Shown here: piece by piece, positions 7,006-20,019 of the stretch
How positions within the stretch are numbered: the first letter of the stretch is position 1
Layout: every line of letters starts with the position of its first letter
Assembly (NCBI GenBank): GCA_029718625.1
Contig: CM056385.1
Coordinates: 22,157,282-22,221,281, forward strand
Length of the DNA: 64,000 bases
Origin: Synaphobranchus kaupii
Lineage: Eukaryota > Chordata > Actinopteri > Anguilliformes > Synaphobranchidae
Reading direction: 5' to 3'
Notes under the pieces: model-generated
The model's input: only the letters and a program-made list of their open reading frames with translations
Told to the model about the DNA's origin: nothing
Database searches by the model: none
Made by a program: the position numbers and the translations under genes

Positions 7006-7236
7006 ATTACATTATAGGCATTTAGCAGATGCTCTTATCCAGAGCGACTTACACAACTTTTGAGCATTGTTTTTTTTTTTTTACATATTATCCAATTAAA
7101 CAGCTGGATATATACTGAAGTGATTCAGGTTAAGTACCTTGCTCAAGGGTACAACGGCAGTGTCCAATCTGGGAATCGAACCTGCAACCTTTCGGTCACA
7201 AGGCCAGTTCCTTAACCATTATACTACACTGCCGCC
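7006..7236 (-). mobile_element. tRNA-derived SINE, unit 2
   Basis: Copy of the unit 1 SINE. Differs by CCAATTAAACAGC beside the T tract. Confidence 0.85.
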
Positions 7237-9529
7237 CTGCATATCTGTCTGCAAGGTGCAGGTATTAAGAATACACTCTCCATGCTGTATGGTTGGTGTC
7301 TGCACTCATCCCCGTTCCCCAGTAGAGGTGCGCAACTTTCTCCCTTTAATTACCCAGATAGTGCGGAATTCCGACGTGGATTCAACATCAATTTGCTCAT
7401 CGAAATCACGTTGAAAGCTAATGGAGTGAGTCAGTGATGGCAACAAACATTAAAACTTTTAAATATCATGTAAATATTTAACCTTGATTATTCAATATTT
7501 GTCGGTATTCTGACAACGTGATCTCGATGAGCAAATTGATGTTGAATCAATTCAATCAAAAAAAAAAAATCAATCAAAATGCCTCTTCATTTTATAACAC
7601 ACAAACTGCACTGTGGGTAATCTGAAATATTTAATGAGAATGTGTATGCATGTTAGCTAACCATATAAACATAATGAACACAAAGTAGACAAGGAGGCAA
7701 ATTATAAACCAACAGCATAACATATGTAAGCTACTTTGTGAAAACCTTTGTTTCATTTAATGGGGGAGTTTTTTTCCCCCCCAACAAGGTTGGAAAACGA
7801 ACGAAAACGAGCTGCATTTGGATGCAGTAACCGACAGCAAGCCTTTCTGTGTTCGCGTTTCCAATTAACAATGCACAAAGTAACCTATGGATGAAATTTC
7901 CTATAGCATAGTAATCACAATTTCAATTTCCAACATTGTTCACTGCAATCTTTGCTTTCAAACATTCAAACCATACATTCAAAGTCATATGGACAACACA
8001 GTTTTGCGCTAAAAGTTTATTAACGTTAACACACACAGCACGATAGCCTACAGAACTGCTTGCTAAGCTGCTAAATTAGCTGATAGCAACATACGATCGA
8101 ATAGGAATCAACTGCTTAAATATCAGGAATATTAACTGACATATAGTATATAGTTCTGTGGATATGACTCACTCTTGTACCATAGTCAGTAATCTCTGCC
8201 ATAGTTATGCGAATAAACGCTCTATGTATATTACGTTTTTACTTCCGGGTTACTTGCTGAAATTGTTGGATGAGTGCACAATTCTGCAGGCGAGTGTGCT
8301 CCTGAATTCCCTCAACAACACCCCGGAAATAAGTTCGTTTTGGTAATTTAAGTGCCCCCATTTGTGAGAAAAATCGCACACTCAAAAGCTTTTTTGACGA
8401 AGTGGACGCGTACCCAAAAGTGTGTAGGGGTCGTATTCGGACACAGCCAAAATGAAACTCCAGTTAACATGGTTTGATCAACCGTGACGCAATGTTATTA
8501 TGTTTTTTTGAAAGCGCTTATGGGATATGTTGTCAATAACAAGACGCGATTACTGAAGCCGACGAGACCTTTGACTTCATTTCCCGAATAAACCATTGTC
8601 GAAAGGCCATGTGGTGTACATCTGCAACTCGTAAACATTCTTCCACCGTACAGTGCTACAGAAAGGTAATTACTTATTTTGTAGCAAGACAAAGTTAACT
8701 ATGTAATGTCTACCAGCTAACTCCAACTTTTGAAAATAGCACTTCGTATGCTTCGCGTGTGATACCTAATTATATATCCATATATTTAACCAAGCTTGCA
8801 TCGATAAATGGAACTAGTTAGCTGGCTTTGTAGAGAACACTAGCTAGACAGGGACCATTGAATGAACAAGCCAGCTAATGTTAGCAAGATCGTTTAAGCA
8901 GGCATGCAACTTGACGCGCCCCCCCCGTTTTATGGCTTGTCACGTTGCTAAATATACCGAAAGTCTTTTTATATGGTTACCATTTACAAAGTAACATTAT
9001 ACTCCATTATACATGTATCTTGTTGCTAGTTATCTGTCAAATTATTTAAACCTAGAAAAAAAAAATCGGATTATTTTGAGTAAGTTCACTAGTAAAATGC
9101 AACACTGCGTAACTTCCAATTTAAACACTCATAATTTACAATTACAGTAACAATGGTATGGATGTTGAGTTGTTTCCACACCTATGAATACATTTACCTT
9201 GACTCGACTGCATGGACTTCTTGTCTGGAGCAAGATGCTTTATTAATTCTTTCTCATAAGCCACTATCAGTCTAGCTCACTAAATATGATGATAGATATG
9301 TTTGCTTTTTATGACTGTCCCTCAGATTTATATAACTAGGTTAGTAATCAAGTTTACGATGATCCACTTTAGTTAACAGCAGCAATAGCTAGCTTTCTGC
9401 CTTGGCTGTTTTCTTTTTGTATTTTTCTGTCATATCAGGTGTTATTCCAGATGTCAAAATATTTCAGATTTATAAGTACATGTGGTCATATGTAAGTACA
9501 TTACTGGCTATAGAAAGTTTGCACATCCT

Positions 9530-10066
9530 TTCATAAATATGCACAGTGAAAATGGTGACGTTAAATCCCCCCATGAAGTTTAATTAGAGTTTGAAGTTGG
9601 CCATCTCATATCTTTGTATATAACAGTACTACCACATTTTGACCACAAGATGGTGCCATTTTAACAGATAGTTGAAATGGCACCATCTTGTGGTCAAAAT
9701 GTGGTAGTACTATATGTGATATACATCTCATATCCTTGTATTTCACATAGTACTACCACATTTTGACCACAAGATGGTGCCATTTTAACAGATAGTTGAA
9801 ATGGCACCATCTTGTGGTCAAAATGTGGTAGTACTATATGTGATATACATCTCATATCCTTGTATTTCACATAGTACTACCACATTTTGACCACAAGATG
9901 GTGCCATTTCAACTATCTGTTAAAATGGCACCATCTTGTGGTCAAAATCTGGTACTACTGTTATACTGTTATATACAAGGATATGAGATGGCCAACTTCA
10001 AACTCTAATTAAATTTCATGGGGGGATTTAACCATCACCATTTTCACTGTGCATATTTATAAATAT
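9530..10066. repeat. Nested foldback, three hairpins (unit 2)
   Basis: Same three-hairpin form as unit 1. The last stem has a G-to-C change (AAAATCTGGTAC near 9945). Confidence 0.9.
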
Positions 10067-11065
10067 ATGAAGAAATAATAATCCAAGTCACAGCTTCTCA
10101 TGTGTTTTCCCGCATAATTTATGCTAACAGATATTGGTGATTTTAAACATGTTTCAACCTCTCTTTTTCACTCCAGCTTTTCTGCAGTCCCGCAAGCAAT
10201 TGTGGCCCCGGTTTATCTGTGTGCAAACCCAGTGCGTACGTTCTGAAGTGTCCCGGTGTCCCCGTGCAGTGGTATGTACATTTTATGTCTCAGACTCAGG
10301 TCCCAGGGCCTCGTTGTCACGACTTTGGCCTGGTTCATATCTCAACACTTGTGAATTGTAGTATCAGAATCCATGTCAAGAACTAGGCCCGTTACAGGTC
10401 TCGAGAATTTACGGCAGATGCAAGTCTTAAGGCCTCAGAGTGCGACCAGCAGCTGCAACAAGCCTTAAGACCATCTGGAATCTGCCCTGGGCGGATCCAT
10501 CACCCAAAACCTCTGAAATCAGTGCCGTCCTAAGAGCTCTGTGTTGCTCATATGCTCGACCTAAGTCCCAAGACATTTGTCATTCAGCCCAGTGTGTGTA
10601 CCAGTACCATGTCCTGAAATCCAATCCATAGGTACGCTACCCAGCACCAAGGCATATGCATCAGGGAAGCACTGTGGGCGTCTAACAGATGAGCTGACCA
10701 TGCGGAGGAGAAGCAGGAAGTCCCCAGACGGAGGAGCTGTGTAAGTATGAGTTTTGCTTTCTTTTTGTTTTTATGCACCACATTTGGTGTAGATTAGTGT
10801 ATTACTACTTACAGTCTTACATACTTCTATGCAATCAAATCAATTTGTTTTAACTAAAACAAACTAATTTGATTATAGTTGTATGTGATACTGTCTGTAG
10901 TAATGCACTAATGGAGGGTGGGGCCTGGCCGAATTCTCAACTTTTTCGCCTTACAGCCAAACCGTTTCTGCTCCAAAAAAGTTCCATAACCCCTGCATTG
11001 TGCTCCCAACTTTCAGGGGGGGCCACAACCGCCACTTCCCCTTCATTCACACCCCATTCATACAA

Positions 11066-11158
11066 CTCCCCCACCCTTGGGGACCACCGCATCCATACGA
11101 CTCCCCCACCCTTGGGGACCACCGCATCCATACGACTCCCCCACCCTTGGGGACCACC
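11066..11158. repeat. 35-bp minisatellite, 3 copies (unit 2)
   Basis: Copies start at 11066, 11101 and 11136. Confidence 0.95.
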
Positions 11159-11175
11159 AACATTGCTCAGGTGTG

Positions 11176-11830
11176 GCACTCGGGGAATCGAACCAGCGAC
11201 TTCTATCCACGTGAAGTGCGGTCCAACCTCCTACGCCACGGAGTCCTTCGCATTTTTGGTGTTTGTTTTTCTACAAACTTAAATGGCACAATGGTACAAT
11301 GGTACAATGGACAAAAGTTGTGCAAACCTGAATGGGGATTGAACCCCAGACCTTGGCGTTGCTAAACCAGAACCATTCCTTTGAGCCGCTGTAACTTACA
11401 CTTCTTTGTTGGGTTTTCCTGCAGTGAATTCATGAAGATGCAAAAAGAGAGGAGAAAGAACATTCAAAAAGCTTGTCCCTTCTGTTGTTTTTTATACCTT
11501 TATGTACCTATGTGCTTTTGCTGCCATTTCAATTGCCCTACGGGGACAATTAAAGTTTATTGAATTTAATTGAATTCTCGCCACAATCTTGGACAGAAAA
11601 TGAGACCACAGAAATGTAGGGGAAGAGTGAGGTTTGAATCCTGAAGTGCTGTGTCCACAGACAAAGACAATACCGTTGTGCCAAAGTATCCTTAGCTGTT
11701 CTGTGAGCTCTGAAGTGGAGTGAAGAAGCTGAGATCATAAAAATATGAGGAATAAAGATCTAGAATGAGGTTTGAACCCTCAAGCTCACCTTCCAGAGAC
11801 CAAGACTCTACCGTTATGCCACAGTGGCCT
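11176..11830 (-). repeat. tRNA-like modules T1-T4 (unit 2)
   Basis: All four modules present, with the terminal-exon-like and LINE-like segment between T2 and T3. T3 box B is altered here: GTTTGAATCC instead of GTTTGAACCC near 11632. Confidence 0.6.
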
Positions 11831-11845
11831 TGATGTGTTTGAGGG

Positions 11846-12031
11846 TGATCACTCTATTGGGGCATATTTGACCAAAGGGAAGATTTGACTAAAGAAATGA
11901 TTGCCCTCTACTGGCCCACCAACATCTCTTCCAGCAACAACTCAGGTCTCCCATCCAAGTACTAACCAAGCCCACACCTGCTCAGCTTCAGCCATTCAGC
12001 AGGAGCAGATTGCATGGTGGTACGGCTGCTG
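11846..12031 (-). mobile_element. 5S-derived SINE, unit 2
   Basis: Full copy. It reads TACGGCTGCTG at its head, where unit 1 has TATGGCTGCTG. Confidence 0.85.
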
Positions 12032-12553
12032 ATAAAACTCGTCTGCATTTTACAATACACAAACTGCACTGTGCGTAATCTGAACTTTTTAATGAGAATT
12101 AATTGAAGCGTACATTTTCAGATATAATTCAAATACCATACTCTTACATTCATGGTTTGCAATAATACATGAAATGCATTGTGGGTAATCAGAATGGATT
12201 AATTGGAAAACACATACATTAGGTACCCAGAAATAAACCTGTTTGCTGATTCATTTGAACTTCTTTTTGACTCTTTAGTTACTTATTTAGTTACTTATCT
12301 GTTTCTAAACAGACATACTTACAAAGCATTTGCATGGCATGTTGACACATATATTTACATACACAAAACATTGCGTTAGCACATAAAAAGCATTGAGAGT
12401 AAACGGTGTCAATCGAAATATGCACACATTCACAGATGTGCGATAGTAGATGAAATGCATTATAGGTACTCAGTCAATTAGTCAGAATAGCTCCCTCTGG
12501 TGGACATGGACAATTTGGCTCCCTCTGGTGGACATGAATAATTAATAATAATA

Positions 12554-12753
12554 ATGCCTGGCATTTATATAGCGTCTTTCTCACACTCAACGCACTTTAC
12601 AATGATGAGGGGTGACTTGCCTCAACCACCACCAATGTACAGCACTCACCTGGATGATGCAACGGCAGCCATTTTGCACCAGTATGCTCACCAGACGGAG
12701 AGGGAGAGAACAATTTGTTGCCAATTAAACTGGGGGACGATTAGGTAGCAGAT
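12554..12753. mobile_element. Dispersed fish repeat, unit 2
   Basis: Copy with the common AATGCCTGGC junction and the CTCAACGC variant. Confidence 0.5.
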
Positions 12754-13448
12754 GGAAAAAGCGAGGTTGGGAATTTAGAATTTGGTGTTCTGCAAGCCAT
12801 TGATTTTGATGTAAACTGGTTAAGATCCTTTCTGATTAATGGCGATGTGAATTATATTTTACATTGTGGCTATTATGTTACATTGTGGCTATAAATGTTC
12901 AAATCCCCACTTTGACCACCTGTTGTGATTTTATTCATTAAAGCAGGCTATTATTGGACAAAGTTCACTGTCGCCATGATTCCTTCCTTTCCCATGTCCT
13001 AAATGCATAAGGGTGATAACCTAGTTAGCCTACTATTTTTCTGTTTTCCTTCAGTAATTGTCCCTATAATTAGGCTATAACACAGTTTTTTCTTTAGGCA
13101 ACGTGTGCATTACACATACATTTGAGTATTTTTGTTGTATTCCTTGTTATATAAATCTAAAATAGAAACTTTCCATAATTTGTGGATACTAATCCCTTTG
13201 TTGAATATTGGTAACAATCGCATTCGTTTAGGCTATCGGCTATCATCTTTTCCTGTTGTGGTGAAGAAATAGCATGAGCTGTCCAGATTATTGAAATAAT
13301 TTGATTCAAAACTAGTGTTTCGCTCAACTCCGCTCACACGCTCTGGTGGCTATGCAAATAAAGTTTGAACATAATATTTTTTAAATTCAAAATCACTCTT
13401 TAATGAATGCGGAGGAGACCATTCATCATTAATTTACAACCTCCCTTA

Positions 13449-13680
13449 ATTACATTATAGGCATTTAGCAGATGCTCTTATCCAGAGCGACTTACACAAC
13501 TTTTGAGCATTGTTTTTTTTTTTTTTACATATTATCCATTTAGACAGCTGGATATATACTGAAGTGATTCAGGTTAAGTACCTTGCTCAAGGGTACAACG
13601 GCAGTGTCCAATCTGGGAATCGAACCTGCAACCTTTCGGTCACAAGGCCAGTTCCTTAACCATTATACTACACTGCCGCC
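13449..13680 (-). mobile_element. tRNA-derived SINE, unit 3
   Basis: Copy with the CATTTAGACAGC variant shared with units 1, 4, 6, 8 and 10. Confidence 0.85.
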
Positions 13681-15975
13681 CTGCATATCTGTCTGCAAGG
13701 TGCAGGTATTAAGAATACACTCTCCATGCTGTATGGTTGGTGTCTGCACTCATCCCCGTTCCCCAGTAGAGGTGCGCAACTTTCTCCCTTTAATTACCCA
13801 GATAGTGCGGAATTCCGACGTGGATTCAACATCAATTTGCTCATCGAAATCACGTTGAAAGCTAATGGAGTGAGTCAGTGATGGCAACAAACATTAAAAC
13901 TTTTAAATATCATGTAAATATTTAACCTTGATTATTCAATATTTGTCGGTATTCTGACAACGTGATCTCGATGAGCAAATTGATGTTGAATCAATTCAAT
14001 CAAAAAAAAAAATCAATCAAAATGCCTCTTCATTTTATAACACACAAACTGCACTGTGGGTAATCTGAAATATTTAATGAGAATGTGTATGCATGTTAGC
14101 TAACCATATAAACATAATGAACACAAAGTAGACAAGGAGGCAAATTATAAACCAACAGCATAACATATGTAAGCTACTTTGTGAAAACCTTTGTTTCATT
14201 TAATGGGGGAGTTTTTTTCCCCCCCAACAAGGTTGGAAAACGAACGAAAACGAGCTGCATTTGGATGCAGTAACCGACAGCAAGCCTTTCTGTGTTCGCG
14301 TTTCCAATTAACAATGCACAAAGTAACCTATGGATGAAATTTCCTATAGCATAGTAATCACAATTTCAATTTCCAACATTGTTCACTGCAATCTTTGCTT
14401 TCAAACATTCAAACCATACATTCAAAGTCATATGGACAACACAGTTTTGCGCTAAAAGTTTATTAACGTTAACACACACAGCACGATAGCCTACAGAACT
14501 GCTTGCTAAGCTGCTAAATTAGCTGATAGCAACATACGATCGAATAGGAATCAACTGCTTAAATATCAGGAATATTAACTGACATATAGTATATAGTTCT
14601 GTGGATATGACTCACTCTTGTACCATAGTCAGTAATCTCTGCCATAGTTATGCGAATAAACGCTCTATGTATATTACGTTTTTACTTCCGGGTTACTTGA
14701 TGAAATTGTTGGATGAGTGCACAATTCTGCAGGCGAGTGTGCTCCTGAATTCCCTCAACAACACCCCGGAAATAAGGGGTTCGTTTTGGTAATTTAAGTG
14801 CCCCCATTTGTGAGAAAAATCGCACACTCAAAAGCTTTTTTGACGAAGTGGACGCGTACCCAAAAGTGTGTAGGGGTCGTATTCGGACACAGCCAAAATG
14901 AAACTCCAGTTAACATGGTTTGATCAACCGTGACGCAATGTTATTATGTTTTTTTGAAAGCGCTTATGGGATATGTTGTCAATAACAAGACGCGATTACT
15001 GAAGCCGACGAGACCTTTGACTTCATTTCCCGAATAAACCATTGTCGAAAGGCCATGTGGTGTACATCTGCAACTCGTAAACATTCTTCCACCGTACAGT
15101 GCTACAGAAAGGTAATTACTTATTTTGTAGCAAGACAAAGTTAACTATGTAATGTCTACCAGCTAACTCCAACTTTTGAAAATAGCACTTCGTATGCTTC
15201 GCGTGTGATACCTAATTATATATCCATATATTTAACCAAGCTTGCATCGATAAATGGAACTAGTTAGCTGGCTTTGTAGAGAACACTAGCTAGACAGGGA
15301 CCATTGAATGAACAAGCCAGCTAATGTTAGCAAGATCGTTTAAGCAGGCATGCAACTTGACGCGCCCCCCCCCGTTTTATGGCTTGTCACGTTGCTAAAT
15401 ATACCGAAAGTCTTTTTATATGGTTACCATTTACAAAGTAACATTATACTCCATTATACATGTATCTTGTTGCTAGTTATCTGTCAAATTATTTAAACCT
15501 AGAAAAAAAAAATCGGATTATTTTGAGTAAGTTCACTAGTAAAATGCAACACTGCGTAACTTCCAATTTAAACACTCATAATTTACAATTACAGTAACAA
15601 TGGTATGGATGTTGAGTTTTTTCCACACCTATGAATACATTTACCTTGACTCGACTGCATGGACTTCTTGTCTGGAGCAAGATGCTTTATTCATTCTTTC
15701 TCATAAGCCACTATCAGTCTAGCTCACTAAATATGATGATAGATATGTTTGCTTTTTATGACTGTCCCTCAGATTTATATAACTAGGTTAGTAATCAAGT
15801 TTACGATGATCCACTTTAGTTAACAGCAGCAATAGCTAGCTTTCTGCCTTGGCTGTTTTCTTTTTGTATTTTTCTGTCATATCAGGTGTTATTCCAGATG
15901 TCAAAATATTTCAGATTTATAAGTACATGTGGTCCTATGTAAGTACATACTGGCTATAGAAAGTTTGCACATCCT

Positions 15976-16388
15976 TTCATAAATATGCACAGTGAAAATG
16001 GTGACGTTAAATCCCCCCATGAAGTTTAATTAGAGTTTGAAGTTGGCCATCTCATATACTTGTATATAACAGTACTACCACATTTTGACCACAAGATGGT
16101 GCCATTTTAACAGATAGTTGAAATGTCACCATCTTGTGGTCAAAATGTGGTAGTACTATATGTGATATAAATCTGATATCCTTGTATTTCACATAGTACT
16201 ACCACATTTTGACCACAAGATGGTGCCATTTCAACTATCTGTTAAAATGGCACCATCTTGTGGTCAAAATGTGGTACTACTGTTATACTGTTATATACAA
16301 GGATATGAGATGGCCAACTTCAAACTCTAATTAAATTTCATGGGGGGATTTAACCATCACCATTTTCACTGTGCATATTTATAAATAT
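15976..16388. repeat. Nested foldback, two hairpins (unit 3)
   Basis: About 124 bp shorter than in units 1-2: one hairpin and its spacer are missing. The first stem has a private mismatch (AAATGTCACC near 16122). Confidence 0.9.
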
Positions 16389-17388
16389 ATGAAGAAATAA
16401 TAATCCAAGTCACAGCTTCTCATGTGTTTTCCCGCATAATTTATGCTAACAGATATTGGTGATTTTAAACATGTTTCAACCTCTCTTTTTCACTCCAGCT
16501 TTTCTGCAGTCCCGCAAGCAATTGTGGCCCCGGTTTATCTGTGTGCAAACCCAGTGCGTACGTTCTGAAGTGTCCCGGTGTCCCCGGTGCAGTGGTATGT
16601 ACATTTTATGTCTCAGACTCAGGTCCCAGGGCCTCGTTGTCACGACTTTGGCCTGGTTCATATCTCAACACTTGTGAATTGTAGTATCAGAATCCATGTC
16701 AAGAACTAGGCCCGTTACAGGTCTCGAGAATTTACGGCAGATGCAAGTCTTAAGGCCTCAGAGTGCGACCAGCAGCTGCAACAAGCCTTAAGACCATCTG
16801 GAATCTGCCCTGGGCGGATCCATCACCCAAAACCTCTGAAATCAGTGCCGTCCTAAGAGCTCTGTGTTGCTCATATGCTCGACCTAAGTCCCAAGACATT
16901 TGTCATTCAGCCCAGTGTGTGTACCAGTACCATGTCCTGAAATCCAATCCATAGGTACGCTACCCAGCACCAAGGCATATGCATCAGGGAAGCACTGTGG
17001 GCGTCTAACAGATGAGCTGACCATGCGGAGGAGAAGCAGGAAGTCCCCAGACGGAGGAGCTGTGTAAGTATGAGTTTTGCTTTCTTTTTGTTTTTATGCA
17101 CCACATTTGGTGTAGATTAGTGTATTACTACTTACAGTCTTACATACTTCTATGCAATCAAATCAATTTGTTTTAACTAAAACAAACTAATTTGATTATA
17201 GTTGTATGTGATACTGTCTGTAGTAATGCACTAATGGAGGGTGGGGCCTGGCCGAATTCTCAACTTTTTCGCCTTACAGCCAAACCGTTTCTGCTCCAAA
17301 AAAGTTCCATAACCCCTGCATTGTGCTCCCAACTTTCAGGGGGGGCCACAACCGCCACTTCCCCTTCATTCACACCCCATTCATACAA

Positions 17389-17516
17389 CTCCCCCACCCT
17401 TGGGGACCACCGCATCCATACGACTCCCCCACCCTTGGGGACCACCGCATCCATACGACTCCCCCACCCTTGGGGACCACCGCATCCATACGACTCCCCC
17501 ACCCTTGGGGACCACC
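17389..17516. repeat. 35-bp minisatellite, 4 copies (unit 3)
   Basis: Copies start at 17389, 17424, 17459 and 17494. Confidence 0.95.
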
Positions 17517-17533
17517 AACATTGCTCAGGTGTG

Positions 17534-18186
17534 GCACTCGGGGAATCGAACCAGCGACTTCTATCCACGTGAAGTGCGGTCCAACCTCCTACGCCACGGA
17601 GTCCTTCGCATTTTTGGTTTGTTTTTCTACAAACTTAAATGGCACAATGGTACAATGGTACAATGGACAAAAGTTGTGCAAACCTGAATGGGGATTGAAC
17701 CCCAGACCTTGGCGTTGCTAAACCAGAACCATTCCTTTGAGCCGCTGTAACTTACACTTCTTTGTTGGGTTTTCCTGCAGTGAATTCATGAAGATGCAAA
17801 AAGAGAGGAGAAAGAACATTCAAAAAGCCTGTCCCTTCTGTTGTTTTTTATACCTTTATGTACCTATGTGCTTTTGCTGCCATTTCAATTGCCCTACGGG
17901 GACAATTAAAGTTTATTGAATTTAATTGAATTCTCGCCACAATCTTGGACAGAAAATGAGACCGCAGAAATGTAGGGGAAGAGTGAGGTTTGAACCCTGA
18001 AGTGCTGTGTCCACAGACAAAGACAATACCGTTGTGCCAAAGTATCCTTAGCTGTTCTGTGAGCTCTGAAGTGGAGTGAAGAAGCTGAGATCATAAAAAT
18101 ATGAGGAATAAAGATCTAGAATGAGGTTTGAACCCTCAAGCTCACCTTCCAGAGACCAAGACTCTACCGTTATGCCACAGTGGCCT
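17534..18186 (-). repeat. tRNA-like modules T1-T4 (unit 3)
   Basis: All four modules present with intact box B words. Confidence 0.6.
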
Positions 18187-18201
18187 TGATGTGTTTGAGG
18201 G

Positions 18202-18370
18202 TGATCACTCTATTGGGGCATATTTGACTAAAGAAATGATTGCCCTCTACTGGCCCACCAACATCTCTTCCAGCAACAACTCAGGTCTCCCATCCAAGTA
18301 CTAACCAAGCCCACACCTGCTCAGCTTCAGCCATTCAGCAGGAGCAGATTGCATGGTGGTACGGCTGCTG
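18202..18370 (-). mobile_element. 5S-derived SINE, unit 3 (tail deletion)
   Basis: Same element, with 17 bases missing from the tail near 18228, consistent with slippage between two ATTTGAC words. Confidence 0.85.
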
Positions 18371-18892
18371 ATAAAACTCGTCTGCATTTTACAATACACA
18401 AACTGCACTGTGCGTAATCTGAACTTTTTAATGAGAATTAATTGAAGCGTACATTTTCAGATATAATTCAAATACCATACTCTTACATTCATGGTTTGCA
18501 ATAATACATGAAATGCATTGTGGGTAATCAGAATGGATTAATTGGAAAACACATACATTAGGTACCCAGAAATAAACCTGTTTGCTGATTCATTTGAACT
18601 TCTTTTTGACTCTTTAGTTACTTATTTAGTTACTTATCTGTTTCTAAACAGACATACTTACAAAGCATTTGCATGGCATGTTGACACATATATTTACATA
18701 CACAAAACATTGCGTTAGCACATAAAAAGCATTGAGAGTAAACGGTGTCAATCGAAATATGCACACATTCACAGATGTGCGATAGTAGATGAAATGCATT
18801 ATAGGTACTCAGTCAATTAGTCAGAATAGCTCCCTCTGGTGGACATGGACAATTTGGCTCCCTCTGGTGGACATGAATAATTAATAATAATA

Positions 18893-19092
18893 ATGCCTGG
18901 CATTTATATAGCGTCTTTCTCACACTCAACGCACTTTACAATGATGAGGGGTGACTTGCCTCAACCACCACCAATGTACAGCACTCACCTGGATGATGCA
19001 ACGGCAGCCATTTTGCACCAGTATGCTCACCAGACGGAGAGGGAGAGAACAATTTGTTGCCAATTAAACTGGGGGACGATTAGGTAGCAGAT
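18893..19092. mobile_element. Dispersed fish repeat, unit 3
   Basis: Copy with the common AATGCCTGGC junction. Confidence 0.5.
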
Positions 19093-19787
19093 GGAAAAAG
19101 CGAGGTTGGGAATTTAGAATTTGGTGTTCTGCAAGCCATTGATTTTGATGTAAACTGGTTAAGATCCTTTCTGATTAATGGCGATGTGAATTATATTTTA
19201 CATTGTGGCTATTATGTTACATTGTGGCTATAAATGTTCAAATCCCCACTTTGACCACCTGTTGTGATTTTATTCATTAAAGCAGGCTATTATTGGACAA
19301 AGTTCACTGTCGCCATGATTCCTTCCTTTCCCATGTCCTAAATGCATAAGGGTGATAACCTAGTTAGCCTACTATTTTTCTGTTTTCCTTCAGTAATTGT
19401 CCCTATAATTAGGCTATAACACAGTTTTTTCTTTAGGCAACGTGTGCATTACACATACATTTGAGTATTTTTGTTGTATTCCTTGTTATATAAATCTAAA
19501 ATAGAAACTTTCCATAATTTGTGGATACTAATCCCTTTGTTGAATATTGGTAACAATCGCATTCGTTTAGGCTATCGGCTATCATCTTTTCCTGTTGTGG
19601 TGAAGAAATAGCATGAGCTGTCCAGATTATTGAAATAATTTGATTCAAAACTAGTGTTTCGCTCAACTCCGCTCACACGCTCTGGTGGCTATGCAAATAA
19701 AGTTTGAACATAATATTTTTTAAATTCAAAATCACTCTTTAATGAATGCGGAGGAGACCATTCATCATTAATTTACAACCTCCCTTA

Positions 19788-20019
19788 ATTACATTATAGG
19801 CATTTAGCAGATGCTCTTATCCAGAGCGACTTACACAACTTTTGAGCATTGTTTTTTTTTTTTTTACATATTATCCATTTAGACAGCTGGATATATACTG
19901 AAGTGATTCAGGTTAAGTACCTTGCTCAAGGGTACAACGGCAGTGTCCAATCTGGGAATCGAACCTGCAACCTTTCGGTCACAAGGCCAGTTCCTTAACC
20001 ATTATACTACACTGCCGCC
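19788..20019 (-). mobile_element. tRNA-derived SINE, unit 4
   Basis: Copy with the CATTTAGACAGC variant. Confidence 0.85.

Larger units (their letters stand above)
6483..12924. repeat. Macrosatellite unit 2 (6442 bp)
   Basis: Second copy, same three-hairpin subfamily as unit 1. Private changes include a GGG loss near 8333, CCAATTAAACAGC next to the SINE T tract near 7091, a one-base loss near 10263 inside the possible second exon, and a GT gain near 11261. The minisatellite has three copies and the C tract is 8 bases. The 35-bp inverted repeat lies at 7379-7548. Confidence 0.97.
12925..19263. repeat. Macrosatellite unit 3 (6339 bp)
   Basis: First copy of the two-hairpin subfamily. It has a private 17-bp deletion near 18228 in the 5S-SINE tail, between two ATTTGAC words. 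It shares the substitution TTACTTGATGAAA near 14697 with unit 4 only. The minisatellite has four copies and the C tract is 9 bases. The 35-bp inverted repeat lies at 13823-13992. It carries neither the type A nor the type B markers of units 4-9. Confidence 0.97.
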
